Shown here one piece after another: positions 8,437 to 18,069 of a DNA stretch of 64,000 nucleotides. The stretch is taken from assembly GCA_965222505.1 (NCBI GenBank), contig OZ244956.1, positions 1,550,001 through 1,614,000 of the forward strand. Reading direction: 5' to 3'. Each line of letters opens with the position of its first letter. The stretch's first letter is position 1. The notes under the pieces were generated by a model that did no database searches, was not told where the DNA came from, and worked only from the letters and a program-made list of their open reading frames with translations. Made by a program: the position numbers and the translations under genes. Source of the DNA: G965222505 sp965222505. GTDB lineage: Bacteria; Bacteroidota; Rhodothermia; Rhodothermales; DATKEJ01.

Positions 8437-10077
8437 TTAATTGGGGACCTGACTTGACTGTCCGTTTGAGACCAACCACACCGTCAGAAAATCAAATGCC
8501 GTCACTTGACCGTCCATGTTGAAATCGGCCTCCAAGTACCCGGCACCTCCGTTGTCGGGTAACCAAACGTTCAGGAAGTCTGTGGCCGTCACACTGCCGT
8601 CGGCGTTGCCGTCACCGCCCCAAAGACCAAACACACCATCCTCTAGCTCGACCATCGGCAATGTGCCGAGTGCACGGTCTTGACCCGTCGAAAAGTTATA
8701 GGCGTCTGTGTCGTATTTCACGTTCAATTGGCTGGCTGTCATAATGCCTAAATGAGTACGGTGCTGAATCCAGAGGTAGTATAACCCATCATCAACACCA
8801 TAAAACTCTACCGGACTCATGCCGTCGAGGTCTACAATTTGACCATCAGCCTGGATCAACGCAGCGCGTCTACCTACTTCAGAGCTTGGTACCGTCTTAA
8901 ACTGGCGAAGTGTCAACAAGACCCAATCAACGACTGAAGCTGGAACTGAGGCCATGATTTCAGGACCGGTATAGTTCCAAGGCTCTGAATTAAAGGGTTG
9001 GGCAAGAGGAAAATCTGGACGGGGCGAGAGGTCAGTACGCATTGAACCCTCGCCATCATAGGGTCCATGCAATAATGCTTGCGCGCTAATCTTGACCGGA
9101 CAATTAGGCCCTCCCCTGTATACACCGCAAATAGGATTGCCGAACACTTGGTAAGGAGGGGTATCTGGTATACAAAGATCGGGGTTATTTGTCAGATTAC
9201 AATAGATTAGCTGGGTTAACACCGCGATGGGTACATCCCCTGAAAGCTGATTGTTCTCCAGTCGGAGAAGAAAAGCTGCCACATTGCCCAACTCGGGTGG
9301 AATTGACCCACTCAACTCATTGTCGGATAGTCCGAGGGATTGCAGATCATTGAGGTTGCCCAACTCAGGTGGGATCGATCCACTGAGTTGATTGTTGTTT
9401 AGCCAAAGTTCTAATAGATTTGTCATATTGCCCAACTCAGGTGGGATCGATCCACTAAGTTGATTATTGAACAGGTGGAGCTTGACGAGATTTACCATGT
9501 TGCCCAATTCAGGTGGAATTGAACCGCTAATTTGGTTGTTCGGAAGACTGAGAGTGTGTAGCTTGTTGAGCCTGCTCAACTCGGGCGGAATTAAGCCACT
9601 GAGTTGATTGCTGCCCAGTTCAAGGAGAAGTAAATTTGTCATATTACCCAACTCAGGTGGGATCGATCCACTGAGTTGATTGTCGGATAGCCAAAGTTGT
9701 GTTGGATTTGTCATATTGCCCAACTCAGGTGGGATCGATCCACTAAGTTGATTGTGGGCAAGTCTAAGGTGTCGTAAATTTGTCATATTACCCAACTCAG
9801 GTGGGATCGATCCACTGAGTTGATTGTCGGATAGCCAAAGATAAACCTGTCCCGCAATACACGTGATACCATCCCATGAGCAAGGCGTATTCGTCACCAG
9901 CCAGCCGGCGTTATCCGTCCAATTCGGCCCGTTGGTACTATTGTAGAGTGCAACAAGAGCCTCACACTCGATGACAGGAATCTCGGTTACATTGTTGCAA
10001 TCAAAGCCTTGTGCCTGAGTGTCTGCGGTAAACACGGTAATCTCTAAAATAAGGGGTAGGATGATGTATCGGCACAT
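8437..10077 (-). CDS. Secreted leucine-rich-repeat protein with dockerin-like C-terminus
   Basis: 546 residues. The N-terminus is a signal peptide (LPLILEITVFTADTQAQG). An LRR cap (CEALVALYNSTNGPNWTDN, TPCSWDGITC) leads into eight 24-residue plant-type repeats of the form NQLSGSIPPELGNMTNL (about 80-290). A middle domain with SEPWNYTGPEIMASVP and VVDWVLLTLRQ follows. The end carries two EF-hand-like, dockerin-type motifs, GDGNADGSVTATDFLNVWL and NMDGQVTAFDFLTVWL, and finishes SSQVPN. It is a paralogue of the gene at 10544-11968 in the next cassette. Probably exported and bound to other surface proteins or carbohydrate structures; the ligand is unknown. Confidence 0.85.
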   Translation of the reverse strand: MCRYIILPLILEITVFTADTQAQGFDCNNVTEIPVIECEALVALYNSTNGPNWTDNAGWLVTNTPCSWDGITCIAGQVYLWLSDNQLSGSIPPELGNMTNLRHLRLAHNQLSGSIPPELGNMTNPTQLWLSDNQLSGSIPPELGNMTNLLLLELGSNQLSGLIPPELSRLNKLHTLSLPNNQISGSIPPELGNMVNLVKLHLFNNQLSGSIPPELGNMTNLLELWLNNNQLSGSIPPELGNLNDLQSLGLSDNELSGSIPPELGNVAAFLLRLENNQLSGDVPIAVLTQLIYCNLTNNPDLCIPDTPPYQVFGNPICGVYRGGPNCPVKISAQALLHGPYDGEGSMRTDLSPRPDFPLAQPFNSEPWNYTGPEIMASVPASVVDWVLLTLRQFKTVPSSEVGRRAALIQADGQIVDLDGMSPVEFYGVDDGLYYLWIQHRTHLGIMTASQLNVKYDTDAYNFSTGQDRALGTLPMVELEDGVFGLWGGDGNADGSVTATDFLNVWLPDNGGAGYLEADFNMDGQVTAFDFLTVWLVSNGQSSQVPN

Positions 10078-10217
10078 GTGTTGTTAAAGGTAGCTTCTAC
10101 TGGAATCATGCAGTCACTTGGGACAAACCAAGGTATGCATTTATCTCTAAATAATTCAACACGGGATAGCATAGCGGCCCAAAAAAGAGCAAGGGTGTGC
10201 GAAGTGTTTAAAGGCCC

Positions 10218-10342
10218 ACATAACGGACCAAGTTTAGCTGCGCAGGGCTGAGGAGTCAACATCTCGGCGCGCTGAAAGTCACCCGCACGAAGTCGCAAGT
10301 GCAAACCCCAACGCCCTAAGTCGGCTGGAACGGTTGTTATAC
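10218..10342 (-). other. attC site 6
   Basis: Boxes ACATAAC and GTTATAC; arms TAGCTGCGCAGGGC / CCCTAAGTCGGCTGG. Its body is the plus-strand LRR gene. The 140 bases between the start of the preceding LRR gene and this site would hold that gene's promoter; I could not pick out a convincing one. Confidence 0.87.
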
Positions 10343-10543
10343 TCCCGAACTCTACCCTTTGAGAAATAGAAATATAACCCCTTAAATGCCACCCTCTACG
10401 GTATCCTCATAAGCCGATGCGTCACGCCCCGTTGTAGGGACATCCCTCGCAGCTTCTACCACAAAACCCCCCACAACTTTTCTCCAAACTCGTTATCTTC
10501 TTTTTACTGGGTGATTCTGCACTTCAGGAAATGAGGGAGACCG

Positions 10544-11968
10544 ATGATTTGCCCCCCCAACGCCGCACCACGACTGGCCCGACGCACCGCCTCATCCAGG
10601 ATAAAGCTCAGAGGCACGGCCTTTCTGCTTTTGCTCCTGGGGGTCATGTCGCAAGCCCAGGCCCAATTCACGGGCTGTAACAATCCGGGTGATCAAACCG
10701 AGATTCCGACGCTTGAGTGTGAGGCCCTCGTTGCGCTCTACACCAGCACGGACGGCCTGGATTGGACGAACAACACCGGCTGGCTAGCGACGAATACGCC
10801 ATGTGGCTGGTTTGGCATCGCCTGTACAGACGGCTCGGTTTCTCATATTTCTCTTAACCTCAACAATGTGTCCGGAACGATACCACCAGAAATCGGCAAC
10901 CTCAACAGTCTACAAAACATCAACCTTATTGCTAACACCTTGACCGGTGCCATACCACCAGAAATCGGCAACCTCAACAGTCTAACCCACCTCTTCCTTA
11001 CCGGCAATTCATTGACCGGCACCCTACCACCAGAAATCGGCAACCTCAACAGTCTAACCCACCTCCACCTCAGCAGCAACTCGTTGACCGGCACCCTGCC
11101 ACCAGAAATCGGTGATCTTACCAATCTCACCTATCTCAGACTTAACAACAATAATTTGACCGGCACCGTGCCGCTCTCGGTCGCGACGGTGGGGGCCAAC
11201 ACATCGCCCTGTGATTTAGCAGTCACTTCCCTTTGTATGCCCGATACCCCGGCCTACCAAGCCCTAGCTAAAGCTGGGATACTCTGTGGGCTCTCCCTTG
11301 ATCCAACCTGTCCCGTGGTGGCCTTCCCTATGGTGAGTGCCCTGCTGAACGGCCCCCACGATGCTGCCTACACCATGCACGCCGAACTCGGCCCGCTCGT
11401 ACCCAGCGCACAGCCCTACTACATCCTCCCCTGGAATTATACCGGCTCTGAGAGCTTCACCACGCTCCCTGAAGGCATCGTCGATTGGGTGCTTGTCAGC
11501 TTGCGCACCGGCCCTGGTGCCGCCTCGACTATTGCCTCGCGGGCCGGGCTGCTTCGGCAAGACGGCCAGGTAAAGGACACCGACGGCACTAGCGCACTCG
11601 TGTTCGTGGGGGTTGATGTGGGCAACTACTACGTCGTCGTTGACCACCGCAATCACCTCTCAGTCATGACACCGGCGGGGCTGGATTTCTCTTTGGGTCA
11701 GGCCGCCTATGACTTTGGCCTCGGGGTGGCTTATGGTCTCAACGGCATGCATGAGGTGGAACCGGGGGTGTACGCGCTCTGGGGGGGTGATGGCACCGCC
11801 GACGGGTCGGTGACGGCCTTTGATTTCTTAAACACATGGCTCCCGATCAACGGGGAGCCACCGGGCTACTACGAGGGCGATTTCAACATGGACGGCAGTG
11901 GTACAGCGTTTGATTTCTTGACGGTCTGGTTGCCGGCAAACGGCCAAAGTAGCCAAGTACCTAACTAA
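10544..11968 (+). CDS. Secreted leucine-rich-repeat protein with dockerin-like C-terminus (paralogue)
   Basis: 474 residues. Signal region LLLLLGVMSQAQAQ ends near residue 41, after a basic arginine-rich start, so a downstream start is possible. The same cap (CEALVALYTSTDGLDWTNN, TPCGWFGIAC) precedes four to five repeats of NSLTGTLPPEIGNLNSL. The middle domain again has ILPWNYTGSESF and IVDWVLVSLRTG, and the C-terminus has GDGTADGSVTAFDFLNTWL and NMDGSGTAFDFLTVWL ending SSQVPN. One acidic ligand position in the second motif is changed relative to the paralogue (MDGSGT for MDGQVT). It reads against the array polarity. Confidence 0.85.
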   Translation: MICPPNAAPRLARRTASSRIKLRGTAFLLLLLGVMSQAQAQFTGCNNPGDQTEIPTLECEALVALYTSTDGLDWTNNTGWLATNTPCGWFGIACTDGSVSHISLNLNNVSGTIPPEIGNLNSLQNINLIANTLTGAIPPEIGNLNSLTHLFLTGNSLTGTLPPEIGNLNSLTHLHLSSNSLTGTLPPEIGDLTNLTYLRLNNNNLTGTVPLSVATVGANTSPCDLAVTSLCMPDTPAYQALAKAGILCGLSLDPTCPVVAFPMVSALLNGPHDAAYTMHAELGPLVPSAQPYYILPWNYTGSESFTTLPEGIVDWVLVSLRTGPGAASTIASRAGLLRQDGQVKDTDGTSALVFVGVDVGNYYVVVDHRNHLSVMTPAGLDFSLGQAAYDFGLGVAYGLNGMHEVEPGVYALWGGDGTADGSVTAFDFLNTWLPINGEPPGYYEGDFNMDGSGTAFDFLTVWLPANGQSSQVPN

Positions 11969-12060
11969 ACTATGTTTTAAGGCTTGCGAGAAGAAACAAA
12001 CGCGGCTACACCGCTGCTGAGACCCGGCATTTGTAAAATGCTCGCTAGCGCAACACGGGA

Positions 12061-12465
12061 GTATAACGGACTAAGTTCAAGTGCGCAGGGCTGATGCCGA
12101 AACATAAAGGGCGGCTGGAAATCACATACACTTCAAACGGCTAAACCCTAACGCCCTGAGTCGCTTGTAACGGTTGTTAGGCGGCACCGACGGCGACGAA
12201 CCCACTTACCTTGAAACACGACACCCGAGCACCCCGAAAACGCTGACTGACGCACACACATGCCAGCACCACACCCACCCGAATCGACGACGACGCGAGG
12301 AAGTGGCGCACACCCTTCATCTCATCAGTGCGCAGGCACACGCCCACCAAGCACCGGCACCGGAGAGGATCACCCTGACCGAGGCGACTTCTTCATCGAG
12401 GCCGACCCCATGAGGTGCCGAGGCAAAGCGCAGCATTAGGGGAGCAGTCTGCGCAGGTGGTGTCC
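12061..12465 (-). repeat. Family A cassette (copy 1; attC 7 at 12061-12182), modules H1-M2-T1
   Basis: Reference description of the family. The body of about 283 bp starts TTAGGCGGCACCGACGGCG and ends GGTGGTGTCCGCATAA. From left to right it is built of a head (H1 with ACACGACACCCGAGC, or H2 with ATGCATCAACTGAG), a middle block after CCAGCAC (M1 CGGCCTGGCTCAAAAGGGC, 41 bases; M2 CACACCCGCCCGAATCG, 40; M3 CGCATACGCAAAATCC, 40) and a tail (T1 with GCACACGCCCACCAAG; T2 with GTACGCGGCATCAAAAGCC; T3 a variant of T2). On the minus strand M2 and M3 copies hold two small frames of 50 and 47 codons overlapping by ATGA, the first starting in the R box and the second stopping in it; on the plus strand a 79-codon frame is also open. 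Coding status is undecided. Confidence 0.8.
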
Positions 12466-12591
12466 GCATAACGGCCCTAGTTCAGCCGACCCGGGCTGAG
12501 GGGAAACGACACAAATCAGCCTGCAAGTCGCACGCTCCCAGTCGCCAGCGCCGAACCTAAAGCCCTGGGTCGGCTGGAACGGTTGTTATAC
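12466..12591 (-). other. attC site 8
   Basis: Boxes GCATAAC and GTTATAC; CAGCCGACCCGGGC arms with one left-arm change (GGCCCTAG). Its cassette, about 3.7 kb, carries the D12 methylase, nuclease-like and ParB-like genes. Confidence 0.88.
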
Positions 12592-12716
12592 GCCATAGTT
12601 GTATGTTTATTCTTGATTTCGGTTCAATCTTGGCGTAGAATGAGAGTATAGAAGTCTGAAATATCTGCTTTAACATATCATGTTCCTACTTTGTATATTA
12701 GACAAACTTGATTTTC

Positions 12717-14006
12717 ATGTCAGAAATCGAAATACGGCCCCACTACATTCGGACGGAATCCCGTCTTGGTGCTCGTATTCGTTATATGGGTACAAAGAGC
12801 GAGCTTGCTTTTCCTGTGGCTGAAGAAATTAATCGTCTGCCCCCAGGTCCCTTTCTCGACCTTTTTTCTGGCATGTGTTCTGTGGCAATAGCTGTTGCCC
12901 CATCACTGCGTTCTGTATGGTGTAACGATATTCAGAAATATGCCACCATTGTTGCTCAGTCACTTCTGACCTCTCGTGACCTCTCTCCTTCTGTCGGAGC
13001 GACAGAGGTTATACTCGGCCCTTATTTCAGGCGCAATTTATCAGCCTTACTCGAAAGATACTCAGACCCATTGGCACATGAAGCCTTGGCATTAAATGGA
13101 GACTATGATAAATATATATCTGTTTCTACAAATTGGCGATTCGCTGGAAATGATGAGGTCTTGGCACGTGAAGCTGCTCAGCTTAGAAAGAAGCCCCGCA
13201 CCTTTCCTTATCGCCTTTGTGCATTAAATTTCGCACACGGCTACTTTGGACTTAAACAATCTATTACTATCGATAGCATTCGTTACGCGATTGAAACAGC
13301 TAAGGAAAGAGATTTAATATCGTCTGATCAAGCTAACTGGTACTTGTTAGCACTACTTCAAACTGCGAGTAGAATCGTTGCGGCTCCGGGCCACTTCGCA
13401 CAATTTCTGAAGGTAAGAGACGAGAAGACGTTTAAGCGCGTTCGTAGAGTCCGAAAACGTGATGTTTGGAACCAGTTCCTAGATGAGGTAGACAGTCTTT
13501 TACCTGTTGGCTCTTTGGAATGGCGCAGAAACAATGTCGTATTTAATCAGACTGCTAACCAGTTGTTGGTTTCTCTTCTTACTGCTCAGCAGAAGCCAGC
13601 AGTAATATTTGCTGATCCTCCTTACACTACAGATCACTATTCTCGCTATTATCATGTACTTGAAACAATAGTATTATATGATTATCCAGAAACAAACGGG
13701 GTAGGCCGATACCGTCAAGATCGATTCTCTTCGCCGTTCTCTTTAGCCTCAAAGGTTAAAAACTCTTTCTCCAAGCTTATTGATCTTGTAGCAGATCTCG
13801 GTGCAGTATTGGTATTAACTTATCCAAAAAATGGCTTACTTTATCGTGTAGAGGGAGATCCCATAGTAGATATGAGAAGACGGTTTTCGTCGGTGAAAGT
13901 TAAGACCATTTCATCTGAGCATTCAACAATGGGAGCCTCGAAAGGAGGTGCAACTACTAGTGTGCATGAGCAGATCATAGTAGGGGAAGAGCCATTCTCC
14001 AAGTAA
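12717..14006 (+). CDS. D12-class DNA N6-adenine methyltransferase
   Basis: 429 residues from ATG 12717 (TTG 12708 is upstream in frame). The chain has the N-terminal RYMGTKSELAFPV typical of D12/Dam enzymes, the SAM-binding motif FLDLFSGMCSVAIAV at about 46-60, SVWCNDIQKYA just after, and the catalytic DPPY motif within VIFADPPYTTDHYSRYYH near residue 300. The sequence between them is longer than in Dam, room for a target-recognition domain. It transfers a methyl group to adenine in a specific site. It converges on the two minus-strand genes at 14021-15791 in the same cassette, suggesting a modification function for a restriction-like system. Confidence 0.87.
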   Translation: MSEIEIRPHYIRTESRLGARIRYMGTKSELAFPVAEEINRLPPGPFLDLFSGMCSVAIAVAPSLRSVWCNDIQKYATIVAQSLLTSRDLSPSVGATEVILGPYFRRNLSALLERYSDPLAHEALALNGDYDKYISVSTNWRFAGNDEVLAREAAQLRKKPRTFPYRLCALNFAHGYFGLKQSITIDSIRYAIETAKERDLISSDQANWYLLALLQTASRIVAAPGHFAQFLKVRDEKTFKRVRRVRKRDVWNQFLDEVDSLLPVGSLEWRRNNVVFNQTANQLLVSLLTAQQKPAVIFADPPYTTDHYSRYYHVLETIVLYDYPETNGVGRYRQDRFSSPFSLASKVKNSFSKLIDLVADLGAVLVLTYPKNGLLYRVEGDPIVDMRRRFSSVKVKTISSEHSTMGASKGGATTSVHEQIIVGEEPFSK

Positions 14007-14020
14007 GAAGTTCAGACTAT

Positions 14021-14842
14021 TTACATGCCGTCGTGAATTTCCTTAACTGCATTAAGAATTGCATACATATGATTCCCCACTCTCGATCTAATTGATTCCC
14101 ACCTTTTCTTCTTGTGTGCTATTTTGATCCTATCCTCGTTGACCATAGCCAATACTTGACCAATTTTGTTGTCCCGGGCATCTGGTGTATTGATGCGAGC
14201 ATAGGCTTGTGCTAATGCTCCCATTGGCATTTTCTCAATTTGACTAGCACTCAAGGATCTTACCTGACCGCTTTGACTTAGAATGTTTATGCGTTGCCCA
14301 TTCCATCTGGCCAAGTACTTTCGGGCATCTTTTTCCAGTGCCTTGCATGCATTCTCAAATCCTTCGTCCCAGCCCTTATTTCTAAAGTCCTCCCATGCAG
14401 GTCCGAGCGAAATTCTAACTCCTTTTTTCAACCCCTTTAATGACGGAAGTTCAACTTTCATAGCAAGGTCTTTCGGGGAGAAAATCTCATTTACATTATC
14501 AGCAGTTACCTCAAAAAGTCCGACGCCCTCAGACTGGAGTAGTTTTAGTTTCTTAGGATCAAGCTCATCCATCGAAGGGACACAAATTGCGAAACGCGTG
14601 TCTTTTCCGCAAGATTTACAGTAGGCTATCCACTTTTTGACATTGACTGTATTAATTTTATCTCCAACCTCGATAATTCTTGTCGACTGTCCTCTTGTGG
14701 CCCGAAGAGTTGGAGTCAGAGGGTACATCACCTCCCTGGGTTCCGCTTGAACCTTGTGACCGTGAGTTTCGAAATGTTCAGCCATAGCCCTAGCTGTGTC
14801 GAGCAGCTCTCCCATGACTGTTAGGAACTTGTGAGTCCCCAT
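14021..14842 (-). CDS. Putative nuclease-like protein of methylase/ParB cassette
   Basis: 273 residues, no family recognised with certainty. Residues about 48-75 read LRATRGQSTRIIEVGDK, where the strand-E-x-x-x-K arrangement could be a PD-(D/E)xK-like core, and a following KKWIAYCKSCGKDTRFAICV resembles the partner strand. The C-terminal half is helical and basic. It lies 7 bases downstream of the ParB-like gene on the same strand, so they form an operon, and converges on the D12 methylase 14 bases away. The tight grouping with a methylase suggests a restriction or anti-phage effector; this is inference. Confidence 0.5.
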   Translation of the reverse strand: MGTHKFLTVMGELLDTARAMAEHFETHGHKVQAEPREVMYPLTPTLRATRGQSTRIIEVGDKINTVNVKKWIAYCKSCGKDTRFAICVPSMDELDPKKLKLLQSEGVGLFEVTADNVNEIFSPKDLAMKVELPSLKGLKKGVRISLGPAWEDFRNKGWDEGFENACKALEKDARKYLARWNGQRINILSQSGQVRSLSASQIEKMPMGALAQAYARINTPDARDNKIGQVLAMVNEDRIKIAHKKKRWESIRSRVGNHMYAILNAVKEIHDGM

Positions 14843-14849
14843 ACTTTCC

Positions 14850-15791
14850 TCAATCGGATAATAGTTGTTCGATTACATCTCGTAATGCTATAAGTTCATC
14901 GCGTAACTGAGGAGCTAAGGTGTATCCTCGGACTTCATGTTCCTTAACACGCTTAGCCAACCTAGAAATAGCTTGCTCAAGCTTATGCTGATATTCAGCC
15001 TCTTCTATCGAATCGCTATAAGCTTGATCTATACCATAGTACGGATCATGTATTAACTTATGGATGACAGCACGAGCGTTGGGCAAAGTAACCTCACCTC
15101 TCTCTACTGCACGAGCTAGTCCGGCAAGTTTACGCGGAGCAACTGTGTTCTTTATTACTTCAGTCCTGAACTTATTGATGAGTGCATCAACAAATAGGTA
15201 GTGATTTTCCCTCTCAATAACGTTGGCTGTGATTAACCGTGTAGCAGCCGCTGTAGACTCGATTACATGATCTGGTGTAATCTGCTGTTTCCGTCTAGGC
15301 TTATCGAGTTCATTTAGGAGCAGGTCAATGTACTTTTGGGGGAGTGCGAGGAGCTTCTTCAAGCGCCGTAACTCACCTATAGTGAGAGATGCAAGTTCGG
15401 CCAATTCTCGTTCTTTTGGCCTACGTTGATAACGCTCTCGATAAAGTTCTTCTAGCCTTTGCAGCTTCAGTGCAGTCGGCAGGGGGTCCCATTCCTTGCG
15501 CCGATTATGGATTGCAAACATCATCATGATGTTTGTCATTTTATCCGGCTTGGGTTGAAGAATCACAGGAACCGTCTTCATTCCCAGTTTGAGTGCAGAC
15601 CTCCATCGACGCTCACCGTCCAAGATTATGTACTTATCACCATCCCTATACAGAGTCAGAGGCACAAGAATTCCTTGTGAGGCTATACTGTCCTGAAGAT
15701 CCTGAAGCTCTTTTGCATCAAATACCAATCGAGGATTTTCAGGGTTGCGATCAATATTGCGAGGGTCCAGCAGTTTGATCGTCTCTGGCAT
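14850..15791 (-). CDS. ParB/Spo0J-like N-terminal domain protein
   Basis: 313 residues. Residues 1-110 carry the ParB signature: DLQDSIASQGILVPLTLYRD then DGERRWRSALKLGMKTVPV, containing the GERRxRA-like box that binds CTP in ParB proteins. A helix-turn-helix-like region follows (RELAELASLTIGELRRLKKL), and the rest is a long helical domain rich in charged residues. There is no parA or origin nearby, so a partition role is unlikely; ParB-like domains also occur in restriction and defence proteins as nuclease or switch modules. First gene of a two-gene minus-strand operon. The 357 bases upstream (15792-16148) show no other gene. Confidence 0.8.
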   Translation of the reverse strand: MPETIKLLDPRNIDRNPENPRLVFDAKELQDLQDSIASQGILVPLTLYRDGDKYIILDGERRWRSALKLGMKTVPVILQPKPDKMTNIMMMFAIHNRRKEWDPLPTALKLQRLEELYRERYQRRPKERELAELASLTIGELRRLKKLLALPQKYIDLLLNELDKPRRKQQITPDHVIESTAAATRLITANVIERENHYLFVDALINKFRTEVIKNTVAPRKLAGLARAVERGEVTLPNARAVIHKLIHDPYYGIDQAYSDSIEEAEYQHKLEQAISRLAKRVKEHEVRGYTLAPQLRDELIALRDVIEQLLSD

Positions 15792-16148
15792 CAGATTACC
15801 TTATAGGAATAGTGGAGAAGGAAGGCTGTACTATAGATATTTTGCTTGCAACGATTGCGGAGTAAAAGATAAAAAACTTATGACAATCGCGCACACCCTT
15901 GCGCTGAAGCAGAGTAAGTCGGTTTTACATTCAGGAGCGATTGAACGGAAATAGAAAGATCGCAGACTTCTTCAGATAATACATAGTATTGCAAAAATAT
16001 GCTAGGTCATCTCTTTCTTATATTTCACGTCTAAATTAACCTGGGCGAGAATTGGCCTGTTGCCCTTTCCTAAAATCAATTCTTATAGCTTCTATTTTCG
16101 AGGAGACTGGGACGGCTGATAGCGCTGGCTCAAAGCGCATTCAATGGC

Positions 16149-16557
16149 GTATAACGGCCCAAGTTCAAGTGCACAGGGCAACGAGCAGAAGATAACATAT
16201 TGCTGGAAATCACACCCATCAAACCAAGCCGAAAAACCCTAACGCCCTGAGTCGCTTGTAACGGTTGTTAGGCGGCACCGACGGCGACGAACCCACTTAC
16301 CTTGAAACACGACACCCGAGCACCCCGAAGACGCTGACTGACGCGCCCACATGCCAGCACCGGCCTGGCTCAAAAGGGCAATACCGCACCGTTGGTGACG
16401 CGCACCCTTCATTTCATCAGTGCGCAGGCACACGCCCACCAAGCACCGGCACCGGAGAGGATCACCCTGACCGAGGCGACTTCTTCATCGAGGCCGACCC
16501 CATGAGGTGCCGAGGCAAAGCGTAGCATTGGGGAAGCAGTCTGCGCAGGTGGTGTCC
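16149..16557 (-). repeat. Family A cassette (copy 2; attC 9 at 16149-16273), H1-M1-T1
   Basis: M1 middle block, one base longer than M2/M3, so the downstream tail is read in a different frame from copy 1 on either strand. attC loop of the CAACGAGCAGAAGATAAC sub-type. Confidence 0.8.
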
Positions 16558-16682
16558 GCATAACGGCCCAAGTTCAGCCGAACCGGGCTGAGGGGAAACT
16601 ACCTAAAGACCGGCACAAAGTCACGCGACCGGGTGCGGCTGGAACGACCAACGCCCTGGGTCGGCTGGAACGGTTGTTATAC
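16558..16682 (-). other. attC site 10
   Basis: Boxes GCATAAC and GTTATAC; arms CAGCCGAACCGGGC. An IS4 element landed 13 bases to its right, within the first bases of the cassette body. Confidence 0.88.
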
Positions 16683-16704
16683 GGCATAGTTATGTACTTA
16701 GATT

Positions 16705-17796
16705 CTATGTACAGGACAAAACATTTAGAGCGGGCCCCAATCGAGTCTGAATTTGGGGATGTTGGTTGAGCAATATCGTACGCAGATGATCCAACCCATA
16801 GCGAAATATACTCCGCGAGCGCCGACCATGCTTCTTGACCGGCAAGGCTTTGTGATTTTCATGCAGCCACACCCCAACCAACGTGGCCCAAACAAAGGCC
16901 AGTGCCAAAATCGAGAGCAATCGCTCAACACGTTCAGGCCGGGTCAGATGGGTCGCTTCAAAATCGAAACCTCTGGTTTTCAAAGCCCCAAAAAGTGTTT
17001 CAATTTGCCATCTCTGCGCGTACAATGCCAAGGCTTGAGAAGGACGTCCATTGGTGACCAGGATCAACAAGTCATCGATGCCTTTAGCGGCTTTGGCCAA
17101 ACGCAGGCCGACCACATAAAGGTCATGACCATAGACTTGGCGACGTCTGAGCAATCGCCGACTTTGTCCAACAGCCAAGTCTTGGAAGCATTGCCACGCT
17201 GCGGGGTCGGTAATCTTAGCCCCGATTTGAGCACGTCGCCGGATGCGAATGACGAAGTTTACTTCATGCTCAATGAGGTATCTAAACCATTGTTGTCCAA
17301 TGAATTCCCGGTCGCAGAGCAAGACTTGAATCTGGCTGGGCTTGAGCAGTTCAAACAGGCGCGTGAGCAACTGAGTACGTTCTTTGGTCGAGGAATTGCC
17401 TTTCTTGCCCATACAGGGCGCTTTTGTCAACATGGTCCAAAGAATTGGGATGGCGATGCCTTTGTAGGAGATGGCAGCCACCAGCAGATTGATGTTGCTT
17501 TTGCCGAGTTGCCAATTGGTGCGATCCAGTGTGAGAATGAACCGCTCTTGGGGCAAAAGTGCGAGGATGAGAACACCCAAATGGAGTTGGTCGATGTTGA
17601 ATTGGGCAAAGAAACGGCGCAGTCTTCTATAGTTGGATTCGGTCTTGGCATTGGCGTTAATGAGCAAGGCCAGTTGCGTCAGATTCGTGGTTCTGAGTTT
17701 AATGATGCCGATGATGAGAGCAGCCGTGCAATAGGTTCTTGCACGATGCCAATTGAGCAGGGGTTGGATTCGAGTAAACAAAGCGTTAATCTGCAT
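16705..17796 (-). CDS. IS4-family transposase
   Basis: 363 residues. Features in order: helical N-terminus with SNYRRLRRFFAQF; first catalytic D in ILTLDRTNWQLGKSNIN (about 88-104); second D in VLLCDREFIGQQWF; and the IS4 signature Y-x2-R-x3-E-x6-K in YAQRWQIETLFGALKTRGF (about 275-293). The stop codon TAG is formed inside the terminal repeat. All key residues are present, so the copy looks active. Confidence 0.9.
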   Translation of the reverse strand: MQINALFTRIQPLLNWHRARTYCTAALIIGIIKLRTTNLTQLALLINANAKTESNYRRLRRFFAQFNIDQLHLGVLILALLPQERFILTLDRTNWQLGKSNINLLVAAISYKGIAIPILWTMLTKAPCMGKKGNSSTKERTQLLTRLFELLKPSQIQVLLCDREFIGQQWFRYLIEHEVNFVIRIRRRAQIGAKITDPAAWQCFQDLAVGQSRRLLRRRQVYGHDLYVVGLRLAKAAKGIDDLLILVTNGRPSQALALYAQRWQIETLFGALKTRGFDFEATHLTRPERVERLLSILALAFVWATLVGVWLHENHKALPVKKHGRRSRSIFRYGLDHLRTILLNQHPQIQTRLGPALNVLSCT

Positions 17797-17930
17797 TCAG
17801 AGACTGGTTGGTTTAGCGATTTTGTTTGAGGTTTTAGCACCAGCAAACTACATCCTAAATCGGAATCAGTCTCTATTTTTGTTTAATTTCATTTTATCAA
17901 GGACTTAACCCTGTTTTGTCCTGTACAGAG
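16705..17930 (-). mobile_element. IS4-family insertion sequence
   Basis: 1226 bp. Ends CTATGTACAGGACAAAACAT and (complement) CTCTGTACAGGACAAAACAG; 9-bp duplication ACTTAGATT at 16696-16704 and 17931-17939. After the right copy the cassette resumes (ACATAATATAACGG...). Confidence 0.9.
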
Positions 17931-18069
17931 ACTTAGATTACATAATATAACGGCACACTTGTTCTACCCAGACACTTCGTTTATCTTGACGTATCGACCA
18001 CTGTTTGATCACCTCATTGCGCAAGGAGCAAACACCCAAAGTATTTTTTCGTAACCTCCTGTATTTCTG

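Noticed and set aside
14850..15791. Partition (parABS) locus or plasmid origin
   Set aside because: Only a ParB-like N-terminal domain is present; there is no ParA, no parS-like cluster and no replication gene, and the genes are inside a cassette.
16753..17829. 358-codon plus-strand frame opposite the IS4 transposase
   Set aside because: It is a shadow of the transposase gene; the minus strand has the complete DDE and YREK motifs.
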